Notes: a model not told the origin generated them from the sequence alone. Shown: positions 49,827 through 63,839, numbered from the stretch's first letter. The stretch is 64,000 bases of DNA from Syngnathus acus (GCF_901709675.1 NC_051088.1:15242193-15306192); one strand, 5' to 3'. Numbers and translations are program-made.

Positions 49827-52800
49827 AGGTCATGCCCAGACACGATGCACAAGGTGGAGATACACCTCTCTAAGGAGTGAGAGTAAGAGGAGGGGGGAAT
49901 CTGGGAGGGTGACGACGGGTCTCATTTTTGCTCTCTATGACCCTTGGCAGATAGAAAACGCACTCAGAGGAAACGGCGTTTGATTGACAGCCATAGTTAG
50001 GGAACCTGCGATTCCTTGCTTGAAGGAGACACGATAAGCTTTCCATTGTACACATAAAGCTGATGCTAGAAGGGTTGCATGGTTTATTTGGGTCTTTTAC
50101 CTCAGTACATTTATCTACATGTGATGATGATGTCATACGATGTCAAGGCGACAAATCGTATACATTTATTCCCGACCTTCTGTTTGTTTTCTCGTACATG
50201 TGGAGTTTATGATCCAATCAGATTTCAGCTTCTGCGTGTTGCCATGTCATTCTAATCTGGCCGGGGCCTTCAGAATCAGTAGAGTAAGCTGAACTATAAT
50301 TGCAACGGGACTGTTGTGATGTGAAATGCGTCCTTCCGGGGCACCAATGCTGACCCTCGATGATGTCAGCATTTTCCCATCCTCTGATTGGTTGGTGAGG
50401 GCAAAAAGCGTCACAGCCAACTTGTATTGTATTTTTTGAAATGTTTTATACACTGTAATGTAAAAATAAAGACAACCAAGAGTATCGCTTCAACTGTACC
50501 TGTTACCAATTATTAGTTTCCCACTAGCCAGCGCTATAGCACCCTCTTGTGGCGTTACAAAAAATAGAATATACACAAGGATAGATTCCACTAGGGGGAA
50601 AGAGTGAAATTCGTGAAAAGCAAACAGGTAGAGGTTCACTGTACATTTGATGGCCCACTCTGAGGCGCGTGTGTGTATATTTCCACTTTCAACATGCGCA
50701 CATGCACATTTGCCACAGTGACCAATCAGTTTTGAGAGCAATAAATGATGTAAAGCATAAGTGACAAGCCGAAAAAGATTGCACAACCACAACGGTGTGC
50801 AAAATTTTGCCAAAACGGCACCGCATGAAAATGAGAGATGCTGCTTTTGGCTGCATCCTCCCCCTTGCAACCTCCTCTTCTTCTTTCTCCTCCTCTGTTG
50901 CCCATGTGACAAACCCTCAAGGGGACTCTGCAGCTGTGTGGGGTTAGCACATGGTCGAATGAGGGGACACACACACACACACACGGACTGACAGATTGGA
51001 ATACATTCTGCTTTAATGACAATATTTTACTGGGTTGATTTCAGGCATCACCCATGTCATTGTTAAACTATAAACAGACGTCTACTTCCATCAACTCGAG
51101 ACTATGTGGTGGCCAGTTCAAGTGGGGAGGTGGCATTTTTCTTCTTTACGCACTATAGATAGACAGACGGACCGACAGGCGGACGGACAGATGGATCGAT
51201 GATCGATGGATCGATGGATCGATCAATAGCTAGTCGAAGATTAAATGGTCTGAAATGGCAAACTGTTACTCTGAAAATCGTTCTATCCTACTCATGAACT
51301 TATGCCATGTTCAAGAAAAGTTTGTGTATTGCTTTAAAATACTATTTGATTGAAATAAAATAAATTTTCAACACAGTTGTCGGTATCACTGAGTTCCCCC
51401 TCCCCAGCCACTTTGTCCCGCTCATCCGGAGCATCTCATTTATTGTACTTTATAAAAACATACTGCAAACATTTTATTTCTTTAGCGTGCTAGTTGTCCT
51501 TATTAAAACATTAAGAAAGTTTTGCCATGGGTCACATGTGACGTGACTGGACACGAATCTAATTGCAGAGTACGCACCATCGGAGGCGGGTGAGAGTAAA
51601 AACGGCATCCATGACAGATGCTAACAGCTTTGATTAAAAAGACATAGTGTGCAAGCTGCCCCCACATCCCGGGATCTAATTGCAATTGGTCTCCGATATG
51701 ATCACACCTGCTCACATTTAGCCGTCGTTTCGCCGATTTTGCTTTCAAAGTTGATTTTGATCCTTCCGTTCTGCCGGGCCTTCACCACAGATAACGTCAA
51801 GTGAGAAAAAGCACGCGACGTGAAGCCATGAAGGCCAATTCACATATCACCTATGAGGAAGACCAATTTACACCTTTCTCATTTCTGCAAAGCCCATCCA
51901 ACTTCATGGCGTGCTGTAAACCTCCTGGTTGCTATGATAAGTATGTGTGAGTGTGTCTGTGCCACAGAGTGGGAGGCTGATGGAAAGCTCTTTTGTCCTA
52001 ATAATTAATTTTTGGAACAGGTCATTTTATTTGCTTGAACTTAAAAGAAAAAAAATAACTGCTCCCACTATATTTACAAAGAGTAATAACATAGCGTATT
52101 GTGTTTACAGTGTGCAGTACAGCTAGCTGAGGCGCCAATTTGATGAACAGGCAAAACATTTTCAGATGGATACTTCACTTTATTTGCAGATTGGTAGCCT
52201 CAAACACTGTGCGCACTCATCAAACTCTGTGGAAGTGAAGTGCAAATAAACGCAAGATCGGGATAAAAAGTCGGTGAAGCGGCCAAAACAACAAAATTGC
52301 TTCATGCTTGCCAAGGAAGATTCAAGATTTGAGCTCTCTTTCTTCTTTGTTTTGGGTTTGATTTGCCTTGAGATTCAGTACTTATGTGTGGCTGTTGAGT
52401 TTATGTATTCAGTGTGTTCTCAAATTCTCCTTTGCCAAAGAACCTTCGTACTTAGACAAAACGGTGACAAAGATGATTCTATTTTAATGTCATGATTGTT
52501 TTATATTGTGTATTTGACATATCCATGCTGATCACATAAAGGTCGCATTGCAAAAAATCCGATCTATGACCACATGAATGTGGCCTAGGTTGGACTTGTG
52601 AAAATTGGAATAGAGCTGTTCAGACTGTTTTTAAAATATTAGATTATGGGTCGCATATGAGCAAAAATAAATCTGAATTGATCTGAATTAAGCTCAAGCT
52701 TAGTTCTTCATTCTGATCATTCATAACAGTGAGTGTTTTGAGTGCCCAGCGTAGTCATGGAGCAAATGAAAGTTGTATTTTGAGGCTCTGCTGTATTTTA

Positions 52801-55800
52801 GAGTCAGGAAAACTTTTGCCATTATGTCATTGGTCATACTTGTGCATAAATCCACAAATTTTCCCTTTTAGTTGCTTTAAGCCCCCCAAAAAATAGCACT
52901 CCCCTCTGAGCGGCACTGAATTGGTAAATGCCGATAAACGTGGCTTAAAGAACCGTAAAATGTGACTGGCAGGCTTTGAAATGATACACTTAGTGTACAT
53001 GAGTCTCGTTTAAACATCTTGACAGGATTAGAGCCGAGTTAAACTGCTTTGCGGGCGCAGTTAATTGAAGCGGATGAGCTTTTTAATAAAACGTGCGGCG
53101 TTAGCAGCTGACAAATGGCTTGCCTGCCTCACGGGGGAAATTGCATTTAATGGCATCAGGTATGCGCTTTGCTAGCGCTTATCACATTACACTGCCGGCT
53201 GCACATACACACATGCACATGTGCACGCATAGCTTGCTTTTATTTGGGCGTGGACACGTGGGCGTGTTGGCCCACTTAGCGCACACACACAGAGTTGCAC
53301 TCATCTTAACAACTCAGGTGAGTTCCCTTATGCTCACTGTTTGGGAGAATGCCGTGTGCAGAATTGGAGGCCTAATTTTCTCACCCCAAAAGGAAGCCGC
53401 TCTTCCATTAGTAGCCCCAAACAGCACCCCAGCATTCCACTCCACTTGGCGTTTGTTGCGTTTCAATTACAACAGGTGTGCTATGAGTTGGAGGCGGGAT
53501 CAAGTGTACGACTCACACTTGCTGCTTGTCATATTTAGCCCATGAAATTCACGTGCTTTCACATATGAACAAAAAAAAAATCAATTTCGGAGTACAAAAG
53601 TGTTTTTTTGAGTTGACAGGACACCATTAAATCCAAGGTCTGTTAAATTGGGCACCGCTGTATTTATTTTTCTCAGCTTCTGAGAATACTTAAGAGACGT
53701 CATTCTGTTATTCCTTTATTTTCTAAAAGGTCAGTATCTTGAAAACAACACTGTGTCTTGGTGCCACAAAGGCAAGAAACTGTCACAAAGGAGCATGTGA
53801 ATTATTTGAAGTGATATGTCGGGAGTCTACAGCCTTAGGAGTTGTCACTTTGATATCTCACCAAGTGCACATGCATCCACAACACACACACACACATGCA
53901 CAGGCACACGCCAGCTTTAGGATGAGCCTCTAAGTTATTCCTCAGTTAAGGGGAGCAATCAGAGTCTTTCATTTTGCTCCCAATATCAATCACTCGCTTC
54001 ATGAATAAAGAAAATTAGACCCTGGTGATTCCATACGAGCTGCATCTGCCCTTTGAGCTCTTGCGCAATGCCTCATGGGTATGCAGCGTGCTCATCACCT
54101 CCACTCAGCATGAGCCAGCTCAGTCAATAACAAAACAGAGGAGGCACAGGCCCCGTTTTCAGACCCCATCAGATTCTGTGGATGCGTGTCACTCTTCATT
54201 AGAGAGGCGGGGTAGCAGGGGACGCCCTAAAGGTGAGGATGGCCACCGAGGGGGAGGGTGGTGTGGCGTGGCGTGGCAGCTGCGGAACAATGACAGAATG
54301 CGTGTCCGTGTCCCCCCTCAGGCAAAACACCAGCTACCCTCCACCCAGCACTGATCTCTCGCCTCTAGAGCCAATGACGGAGAGAAGCAGAAATAGACCA
54401 GCGGTCCAAGTCAGTGGACTTCCTGTCTTGGCCCGGCGCTGATGTAACATCACATCAGTCTCATGTCATATTCATAGAACGGCGATTGGTTTAGCTCAGG
54501 CGTGCAGGGCGTCTCCCTAACAGCACAGCAGCTTTGATAATGTCACATATGAATCTTTCATCGCTTCCATTAAATCAAGCGCTTTGATTCGCTTATTATT
54601 AATTTAAAGAAATGGCAGCAATGTTGCTGTACATATGAGCCAAGGACACGCTATTAAAGATAATTCTTCGCTCGGGCGGACATTGGGATGAGGCTCTCAT
54701 GAGTTTGAATAATATTTTGTTTTGTGATTATCAGTAAACTGTTCTCAAGATGGCTTATTGGCCTACTGTGGTTGGGAAATTGTTGTTTGCATTTATTGTA
54801 GTTTAAAGCATGACTTTGGAAAGTGAAGACAGAGGATATTTGCAGAGGATAGGGGCCAGCCCACAACTACTGTGCATTAGATGTTTGAAGATAATTGCTG
54901 AACACTACATGGTGCTAAACTTTCAATTGATTTATAAACCCAATCTTTTTATTTCGTGATTCACAATTTGGTGACTTCTAACATGAGCAGAATGTGTCCG
55001 TGATTGTTTTGTGCTCCCTTATCCACAATAGCTTTTTGGGTCTGTCTCTTTTGTTGACATGACAAAATAGGAATTGACCTGAACATTTTGCCCCTTTGTG
55101 TATAGGTGCAAAAAAAAGAGGGGGAATGAGGAAGAAAGAAAGAAAAATCTTGAATGATGAGGATGAAAATTGGAAAGATGATAGGAGGGAAAAAAGGGAG
55201 TTGGCTCAAGACAACTTTTTTGGACAGGCTGTATCACCAAAACTGCTAATATTCCATCAAATCTGCTTGTTTGTGGTGAGGCGTAACATCCCGGAAAATA
55301 GAGTACATTCATATATCCTTTTGCCCCAAAACTACCTTCCTGTGGTGATCACTTAAAAAGAGTGGCTCACCTTTTCCCCATATTTGATTGATAATTGACA
55401 GTTGGACTGGGCAGCAAATTCAGCAGACACGCCCATAGCATTTGAGGGGACAGAGAATGGCTGGATCCATGAAACTAGTTCAACAGTGGACACAAAATGT
55501 ATTAATTCTACTGATTTGGGCAAGTTTACGTTGAATACTTTGCATGAAGACAGCCGGGGTTATTTGGAAGTGGCCTTATTAGACAGGTCAAACATCATCA
55601 GTGATAGGCACAGTGGGGCGGCTTGATTATGGCTGGCAGCTGGCAGTGGGGGCCCTTCCTTCAGGGGCCCAGGTTATGCCCATGCATGAACCAGACCAAC
55701 CCTCCTCCACCCACCCACATAGACCCAAATGAGGAATAAATCTAACCTCCCTTTTGTCCGGAGGGGAGCGCATTAAAAGTGAATGTGAATAGAATTTGGG

Positions 55801-55867
55801 ATTAATAGACGGGAATGAGGCATTAAATCAATGTAATTGTGAGAAACAGGCGTGGACATGTACAGTA

Positions 55868-55892
55868 GTGTGTGTGTGTGTGTGTGTGTGTG
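55868..55892. repeat. (TG)n microsatellite
   Basis: Pure dinucleotide run of about 12 units. Confidence 0.9.
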
Positions 55893-56440
55893 CTTTGTTA
55901 GTTATTGAGAGAATAAAAAGCTTCCGACCCATTGATAAAACCTCATTGTCTCCCAACACCTCATAATACAAAACAAAAAAGTCTTGTCGTCTGCCTTTCT
56001 CATATTGTTTTACAATCGTGTATGTTGCTATCATGTGTCAAGTAACCCTAGTCATATTGCCTTTTGTTGTAAATTTAGTTTAATCTCAGATTTTATTTTA
56101 TTTTAGTTTCATTTTAATACTTTACTATGTTAATTTAATATTTTGTTAGTTTACTCGCTAGTTGCTGCTCTGGAAGTGTCCCAAAAATACTATTCATGTA
56201 GAAATAACCCAGCCAGAAATAGTGTTGACCAACTTATCACAATGGCCTTGAAAATGAGTTTTCAATTTTCGTCCACCTTAGACACTTGTAATTATGAATC
56301 TCAAGAGTGGTGAGCTGACACCTGATTGGTTAAAAAATGCCATCGTTTGTAGTGCTTATTTGTCATAAACCAGCATTTGGGATTTTGAAGGCCCAGGACA
56401 GATTTACAATGTACAATGGCAACACACAAAATCTGATTGG

Positions 56441-56487
56441 ACTAACTAACTAACTAACTAACTAACTAATGAACTAACGAACAAACG

Positions 56488-56569
<82 letters not shown>

Positions 56570-56571
56570 AT
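56441..56571. repeat. (AACT)n followed by (AAAT)n microsatellite
   Basis: Tetranucleotide tract with a few variant units (gaactaacgaacaaacgaac) in the middle, turning into AAAT units at about 56532. Confidence 0.95.
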
Positions 56572-57151
56572 CATCTAACATACACATGACTGGAAGCTGG
56601 CCAGCTAAGACAGGCTGCTATTTTGCAAGGCACACATGCCACCCCCCTCTGTATATTGATCCCCTCAATTGTGCCTGAATGAGATGCAAACAGGATAGGC
56701 ACATAATGGTGAAATAGCACTCGGCTGTATTGAGGTGCGCCACAAGAAGGAATAAATCAGATAATGCAACAGCCCCAGATAATGAACAATATCAGAAGAT
56801 ACATGGGTGTTGTCATGCACGGCGGTAATGTCGCATGCGTGTGTGGCCTCCTCTCACATTTGAGGTGTGCGCGAGCAAGCAAACATCTTTGTACTCAACA
56901 CCTCCGCGCTGTGTGAGCGGACAGCTCAAGGCCGGTGTGTGAGTGTGTGTGCGCACATGTCAACCCAAAACCACCTTCCTCTGCTCGGTTTGCCTTCAGT
57001 CAGTCTCTCCATGTCACATCATTGTGTAGTCATGGCAACTATTCTGATCGATCCAGGGCCATCTGAGACAGATGTTACTCCGAAGCAGACATACTGTCCC
57101 ATAATAATAGCTCTTTGACAATCATAATAATTCATTTTTTAAATAAAAGGT

Positions 57152-57470
57152 GGTGCGGCATAGTGGACCACTGGTTAGCACATCCGCCTCACAGTTTGGA
57201 GGTTGCGGGTTTGATCCAGGCTCCAGCCTTCCTGTGTAAAGTGAGCATGTTCTCCCCCGTGCTTATGTGGGTTTCCTCCGGGTGCTCCTCCCCAAAACAT
57301 GCATGGTAGGCCGATTGACCATTCCAAATTTTCAGTGACTGGTTGTTTGTCTCGGTGTGCCCTGCGATTGGCGGGCGACCAGTTCAGGGTGTCCCCCGCC
57401 TACCGCCCTAAGACAGCTGGGATAGGCTCCAGCATGCCCGTGACCCTCGTGAGAAAATGGATGGATGGAT
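57152..57470 (+). mobile_element. dispersed SINE-like repeat with tRNA-like head and ATGG tail
   Basis: The head gtgcggcatagtggaccact and the B-box-like gcgggtttgatcc resemble a Pol III promoter. The body contains gcatgttctcccccgtgc and agctgggataggctccagca, phrases typical of a very abundant teleost interspersed repeat. It ends in aaaatggatggatggat. Family name not assigned. Confidence 0.7.
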
Positions 57471-60400
57471 TCATGAGGTGACCACTCATTGAGTGAACTC
57501 CCACTCTCAAAGCAAATGATGAAACAGTCACATTTTATCATCAAAGAACTCTTTTAAAATTGTATTTAGATAGTTAAACTTGTCCGGTATGGACAATAAC
57601 ACGGTGATGAGATTTTTTTTCTTCAAGCTGATTAAGTGTCAAAAACACGCAAAAACTATTTTACCAATCATCACATAAAAGACCAGATAAAACAGTCTGT
57701 TTGTCAAGTGTGTCCTTTACATGCCCAGAGAGCTGAAGTCTTAATTGAACTCAAATAAGAAAAGAAAAGAAAAAAGAAAAGATGGAGTCCAACATCACTC
57801 AAGGCTTAGAAAAATCCTCACCACTGTGGTGTCTGTGTGCTTATGTTTTTTGTATCTTTGCACAGAATTTACTGTGTGGACATTATCTTTGTTGGTTCGT
57901 ATCTCATTTGAAATGGCCTCACAAGAATCATTCATGAAACTGGAGCAGAATAATGAAACAATGAGGTCTTATTAAAAGTGCCTATATACATTTGCACACA
58001 CGTCTGATACAAAAAAGGGACTAAATTATACAAAATACAAGAAAACACACATATTTTCAGTAATATTACTACCAGCATTTCATTTATTGAATGCAGGCTG
58101 GAATGATGGATATAATCATGTTTTGTAATTTTCATCATATGTGTGTAGTTGGATGTTATCTAACTTAATATGTCAAAATGAAATATCAATTTGAGTAAAA
58201 AACACTCACAACACACAATAAAATGTATCCAAAATTGTTTTTTTTCATGCCTGTGTGAAAAGCGGTCACATGCTACCGCATTCACGTCCCATCGCAATTG
58301 GACTTCTGCAACCCATAATAAGATGTCATGCGAGTGTATACCAGCGCTGCCGGGAGCAGCTGTACGGGTGGGGTGCACTGGACAGTATTTGGGTTCAAAA
58401 GAGGAGGGGCGTGTCACATTTACTTTCTGTCAACAGCCATGGATAGCCGGTCAGGAGTCAAGGTTCAACACTGATATTTCAGTGCCTCTCCATTCCACTA
58501 AACACACATTGCCTGTTTTTGTACCAACACGCAAATGTCCTCCTTTATTTTGTCATGTGTGGTGTTTGTGTGGACTCTGTACTGAGAAGTGGACAAACCA
58601 AAGGAAAAGAACACAGACTTGAGCAAGACGAGGTGAAAGGGCGAGTGGAGAGAAGGCTTATTAGCAGAAAACAGATGGCCCCCACCATTTACAGTGGCCC
58701 CACCGGGAGGGACAACTCTGAACCTCCGGGTTACCAGCGCCACCGAGTGGGGCGGGCTGTTTAAACACCGCACGCTATGATTGTGTTAACAAAAAGAAAA
58801 TTTGTGACTCCTCTGGCTGGATGCCATTCTTTCATCAGAAGCAAGACTGGGCAACTGGCGCCTCAAAGAATTGTATTTTGTTTTGAATTTGGTTTTATTA
58901 ATTAAAACATTTGAGTAGAGGGTGAAAATATAAGAATATTTCTTCTTCTGTGGTTTGCACAAGCTTGTCTTGGCATAAACGAAACTGACAGGCAGCACAC
59001 AATTCAGTCAGGGTTTCAAGCAAACAAAATGTGACACAAATATAGGCTGACAGTAAATTAGGAAACACGTTCAGGGATGTACAGGTAGCAAACACACTTT
59101 TATAAAAAAAAACATAAATACACGCTGTACATTGGTTTAAAAAAAAAACAATGCGGCCCTTGAATCATTACGTTGCCCATCCCTGATCTGGAATATTATT
59201 ATTTTTTATTTTTTTACATTGGAGAAGTAAAATTGCTACCGTTGCGCAGACGGTCGCGATGAGGAAGCGTTACCATGCGCAAATGTGTTAATAATTGCAT
59301 CAGAGCCATCAGTCAGACGTGTCACGGTGATGTGCATAGGTGCAAGTGGACACACGCATGACAAACAGTGAGTGGAAATGAAGGATTTGGACTTCCATCC
59401 AGCTACATTATGCAGCAGATGGCGTCCAGGCCAGGCCCCGGCCAGGCCTCTCCCAGGAGACGGAGAGCAAGGGAGAGATGATGGGGGAGGTGTGGAAAAA
59501 CAAAGTGGAAGGGACAAAGCTGTTTTTTTTTTTTTAGTTGTACTTGCACATGTTTGTTTTCTCGTTTTTATTTTTTAAAGCACTGCCTCTTGGTTGGCTC
59601 ATAGGACGGAGTCATGGATGCTCCCCTCCCCCTCCCGCTCCAGCTGAGGCTCCACCTGAGCCCATCCACCCTGGGCCTGACCCGGGTTGACCTGTGAAGA
59701 AGGGAACGCAGGACAGAGGGAGAGGAAGAAAAGAGAAATGGTGCAGGTGAAGTATGTACTATACTGTATTTGGCAGCACAAGACCCAATTAGAATGAATT
59801 TCAATACAATGTGTCCAGTCTGAAGAGCTGATCAAGATGGAAGAAAATTCACGCAGCAGTTGACTTGATCAGATGCCTCAATCAATGCTCTAACAGACAC
59901 ACCTACAAAGCAGCCTTTAAATCTCACAGATCTGTGCCCCTGGCGCTTTTTGTTTTGTCTTTTCTGCATTAATTGTGCCAACGCTGGGAGTGCGGGCCAG
60001 ATGTCCCTACGACCTGTGGGGATTATTACAAATCTGTTAGCCTCATTGTTTATGTGGACCCTTCAGAGCCCCGGCCCCTGCGCTTCTCCTGCTCAAGTTC
60101 CAGGGACGAACAAGACCCAAAGCAGATTGCTAATGTGAAAAATAACAAGCTTGGCCTCTATGAATGGACCAAGGACATGTGCGACTTTCTGAGACTTTCC
60201 TGTCACCCTTCCAGTGACCATGGCTTGGGCCCAATGGCCACCGGGGACCCTTTGATGCCTCCCAGTTTGGCCGCAACGGTGCCATGATCTTTGGCAAAGC
60301 TATGGATCTAATGAACTCATCAGCCAGATGGGGACTTTGGATCTTGGGGTTGCGGGTTGTAGGGCCCATTACAAAAAAAGGGTGCACAAAATTGGAGCGT

Positions 60401-60604
60401 GACAAATACAATAAGAGATGTTTCAACAGAAACGGTGGTGCAAAACACGTAGACAGTAATATATCAATACTCAGGCATATGTAGTATGTTCTTTATCATC
60501 TACAAAGAATGACTAATATTACTGGCTTAATGAGGAGGTGAAATCTTCTCCATGTACAGGAATGTATATGTCTGTGTTATACTGCCACAAGGTGGCTAAG
60601 GCAT

Positions 60605-60645
60605 GTACACCAGAAGGAGCTGCACAATGTCCATTAACTTGGGGA
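60605..60645. mobile_element. fragment related to the 18.4-kb MITE
   Basis: The phrase caccagaaggagctgcacaa followed by tgtccattaactt parallels ccagaaggagcagcaacaca and atgtccattcaatt at 18510-18550. Only the core is alike, and no terminal repeats are seen. Confidence 0.4.
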
Positions 60646-61782
60646 AAAAAATGCATACGTTCTTTTTAATGATGTCATTACTGTATGTTTTTATAAAGCA
60701 CGTGATTGTGTTTTCTAGCAGACCTCTTACTAACTTGGGAAAGTCTGTTAGCTTATTGTAAAAAAAAAAAAAAAAAACTAAACTAGTATTGATGTTGCTG
60801 GAGTTTTAACCCTTTAGACTATTCATTTTAGATGATTGATTTTTGTGCACCTCACTTTATTCACTTAAATTGCTTGTGCACACTTAACAATTTGGTATCA
60901 AATGCAGATGTAAATGAATTAGAAGCTCCAATATTCTCGTGTGTCTTTTTCTATGTCAAGCACATGAAATTTATTTTTGCTGACAGCAAGAATGATAGAA
61001 TTGGTTTCACTTATTCCAATGGTTATATCTGCCGTTTTACATTTTGAGAAATGATATTTTGACCCTCTCATCTTATTGGATTTGGACAGAAGTGGGCTTC
61101 TATATATATCTATGAAAGAGAAGCAGTTCAAAAGAAACGATAGGGCTCCAATGTTGATAAAAAGAAATCCACTTCATTTATGAGATGCTTCTCCGAGAAC
61201 CTTGGTGGGGGCTAAGAGGACATGTGACAACTACACTTGGCCCTAGAGAGGCCCCTAACCTGCCTCCTCTTAAATAGTGGTGATTCTAAAGTGGGGTACA
61301 TACCATTAGTACATTACTTCTTGGGTCAATCCAGAATTGGAAGAAAATGTATCCACCAACATTTTCTAAAATGAAAAGAAACGTGTGTGATTATCAAATC
61401 TGACACTGTCAATCAAATACAAGCTCTTGGCCTGGATCACATTTGATTCTACCCTTTTGTTTGTGGTTGTCAGAACTAATGATGATGAAAAAAAATAATT
61501 GTGTTTGGAGCGCCAGTTCCTGAGTGATGTCTCAGCACTCTCGCCATCACCCTGAACACATGACATGTCCCAAAATAAGTATGATTTGTGTGTGAGTGTG
61601 CATGTTTGTGTAGGGGTTGAGGGGTTGGGGGGGTCCACAGTAGGGGAAGAGAAAGTGAGCACCTTTGTGTGTCCATATGACTCAGAGCGCTCCCTGCTGG
61701 GTGCACAGATGGTGCCAACGATGGCCACATTTTCACATGGGACCAAGAGATTTCGAGATCCCGCACCTCCTGTTCTTGCCCT

Positions 61783-61802
61783 TACACACACACACACACA
61801 CA

Positions 61803-61846
<44 letters not shown>

Positions 61847-61848
61847 CT
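61783..61848. repeat. (CA)n(CGCA)n(CA)n microsatellite
   Basis: CA units flank a central block of about eight CGCA units. On both strands this creates long spurious open frames. Confidence 0.95.
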
Positions 61849-63051
61849 TACAAAGGTCAATGTGTGTTTAAGAGCACAATTCATTTGATATTTTGAATGC
61901 ATTGATTTGCTTTGTTAATTGTTTTTCTTTTTATCATGTCGCATTGACTGAATTTGTTCAGTGACCTCGTTCGTAACTCCAATCACTTGCATTTCAAATC
62001 AACAATGCTTATTTAAAAGGATGAAAAGCCTTTAATCCATTCCAAGACTACTAAGAAACACCAATAAGAGTTTGTGTTTTCAATAAGAAAATACCACTTG
62101 ACAGAATTGTACCTTTAAGAAAGTACTGCACACAGTAAAATCAACCATCATTAAATAGAATGTATAGAATTAAACAGTTGGTGCACAATTTTATGCTTCA
62201 TTGCCCGTTGACATTGTGCTCATCCTGGTGTGCGTGTCACCAGAGAGCAGTATCATAGTCATAAACAAAGAAGAGTTTCACATCTAAGTGCCTCAGTAAG
62301 AAGCAGTCATATTTTTTCAGAGGATAAAGTAAATGCCTGGGGGTATTGTAGAACAACCAGGCATCACCAAACATTTAGCAACTGAGAGCTACTTCTAGGG
62401 TACTAATTTATGTAAAGAAATGCCACAACTAATTTGTTCAAATTACATTTAATAATGTTATTATCGCGTGCATTGTCAATCTGCCTGTCTCCAGCCTTCC
62501 CCTTACCTGACTGTGATGCAACAAGTGTGACTCATCTCAGTCGTATTGTGCCTTTTTTAATGGCAAAAGCTGTGAAATGATGATGGACTGACTGACGGAA
62601 GCGCTTTTAAAATAATGAGCATGGACGGACGGACAATTATAAGTGATATACAGACTGACGATGACAGAAGTGTGCTCAGATCTCAGACCAAGGACAAATG
62701 ACGAACAAGCAAAATGTAGTTAATTGCTCACATCTTTATGTGGTTTGCTTAAATTCACTTGCACTTGGTTACTTTTTTTTTTTGGAAGTGTTGAACCCTC
62801 TTTCCTGCTTGTAAAGTTTGTTGCCACCAATTATAGCTCGTGACCAAAGTTTGTATTCACTAACAGTGTCACTCAAATGTTCGCATGTGTCCAAAAAGCA
62901 TAACACTAATTTGACAGGTGTAATTTGGAAGCTTGGTGTGATTTGATGACTCCTTAAGGGGAAAGTAAAAGAAGGCTTTGACTTCGTCTTCTTAGGGACT
63001 TGTGTTTTCTTCAGACGCTATGCTTTTTTGTCCATCCTAGCTCCGCCCCTG

Positions 63052-63068
63052 GTTGTCATAGTAACAAC
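63052..63068. promoter_or_regulatory. RFX X-box-like palindrome
   Basis: GTTGTCATAGTAACAAC is an imperfect palindrome close to the RFX consensus GTTGCCATGGCAAC. It lies just after a GC-box-like ctccgcccc at 63041. Confidence 0.35.
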
Positions 63069-63712
63069 GCCATACTCTGCAATGACTTCATCGTACACCA
63101 GGCCTTCTCAGCCGTGTTCCTCGAAGGCCTCGAAGCAGCTTTTATACGTTTCCTTGAATGTCAGACACCTTTAATTGACATAATTGTACTAGACTTCGTT
63201 TTTATTTTTATTAAATTGATGTTTTCAGTTAATAATATTGGTCTTTAATCTCAGTCAATTTTTAGTTTGGCCAATTTTTCTAGGTCAATTATTGTAAATC
63301 ATCTTATTGGAGTAAAGAAAATAGGCCTTAAGATCATTTCTAAAAAGTTGCAATAGTCCAGTACTTTGTGGGGTGATTGGAAATGGGAGAACACACTGAA
63401 TTTTGATGTCATATCTTACTTACTTTGTTGTTCGTAGCCTTTTTGGCCCCTCTATCTGGCCTGTGATGTCATCGTTCTTCCTTTTATCTCCCTCCTCTGC
63501 CCCCAGCGGCTCGCCATCCACCCGAGAGTAGCCTGACAAAGTGACTAATCCTCCTCATTTCGCAGCTTCGTCCGACTGCTCCCAGCTCCCTGGCTATGTT
63601 CACATTTGGGAGTGATGGCTGACCATGTGACGTATGTCTAGGTGTTTTGGCTTTCTGTCGGCAGAGGAACAGCTGGAGTGGTCAAGTAATTCCTGTTGGC
63701 AACTTCTCTAAA

Positions 63713-63839
63713 ATGGATGGATGGATGGATGGATGGATGGATGGATGGATGGATGGATGGATGGATGGATGGATGGATGGATGGATGGATGGATGGATGG
63801 ATGGATGGATGGATGGATGGATGGATGGATGGATGGATG
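63713..63839. repeat. (ATGG)n microsatellite
   Basis: About 32 uninterrupted ATGG units. The same tetranucleotide forms the tail of the SINE-like repeat at 57152-57470, from which such arrays may grow. Confidence 0.97.

Larger units (their letters stand above)
45774..57151. other. gene-poor intergenic region, first part
   Basis: No coding exon that I can support. Contents seen: a CA/CG-rich tract at 45757-45772; complex non-repetitive blocks at 47400-47680, 52980-53190, 54440-54660, 55600-55850 and 56580-56820; an RFX-like X-box at 49814; (AC)n at 50967-50985; an imperfect GGAC/GATC tract at 51155-51230; (TG)n at 55868-55892; and (AACT)n(AAAT)n at 56441-56571. Confidence 0.6.

Noticed and set aside
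50490-50984. 164-codon minus-strand open frame
   Set aside because: Begins in an AC repeat and shows no domain or splice support.
53120-53545. 141-codon plus-strand open frame
   Set aside because: Overlaps candidate non-coding element B and a CA-rich tract; no recognisable protein features.
61366-61902. 178-codon minus-strand open frame
   Set aside because: Its N-terminal part is translation of the CA/CGCA microsatellite (runs of Cys, Val, Arg and Ala), with no recognisable domain.
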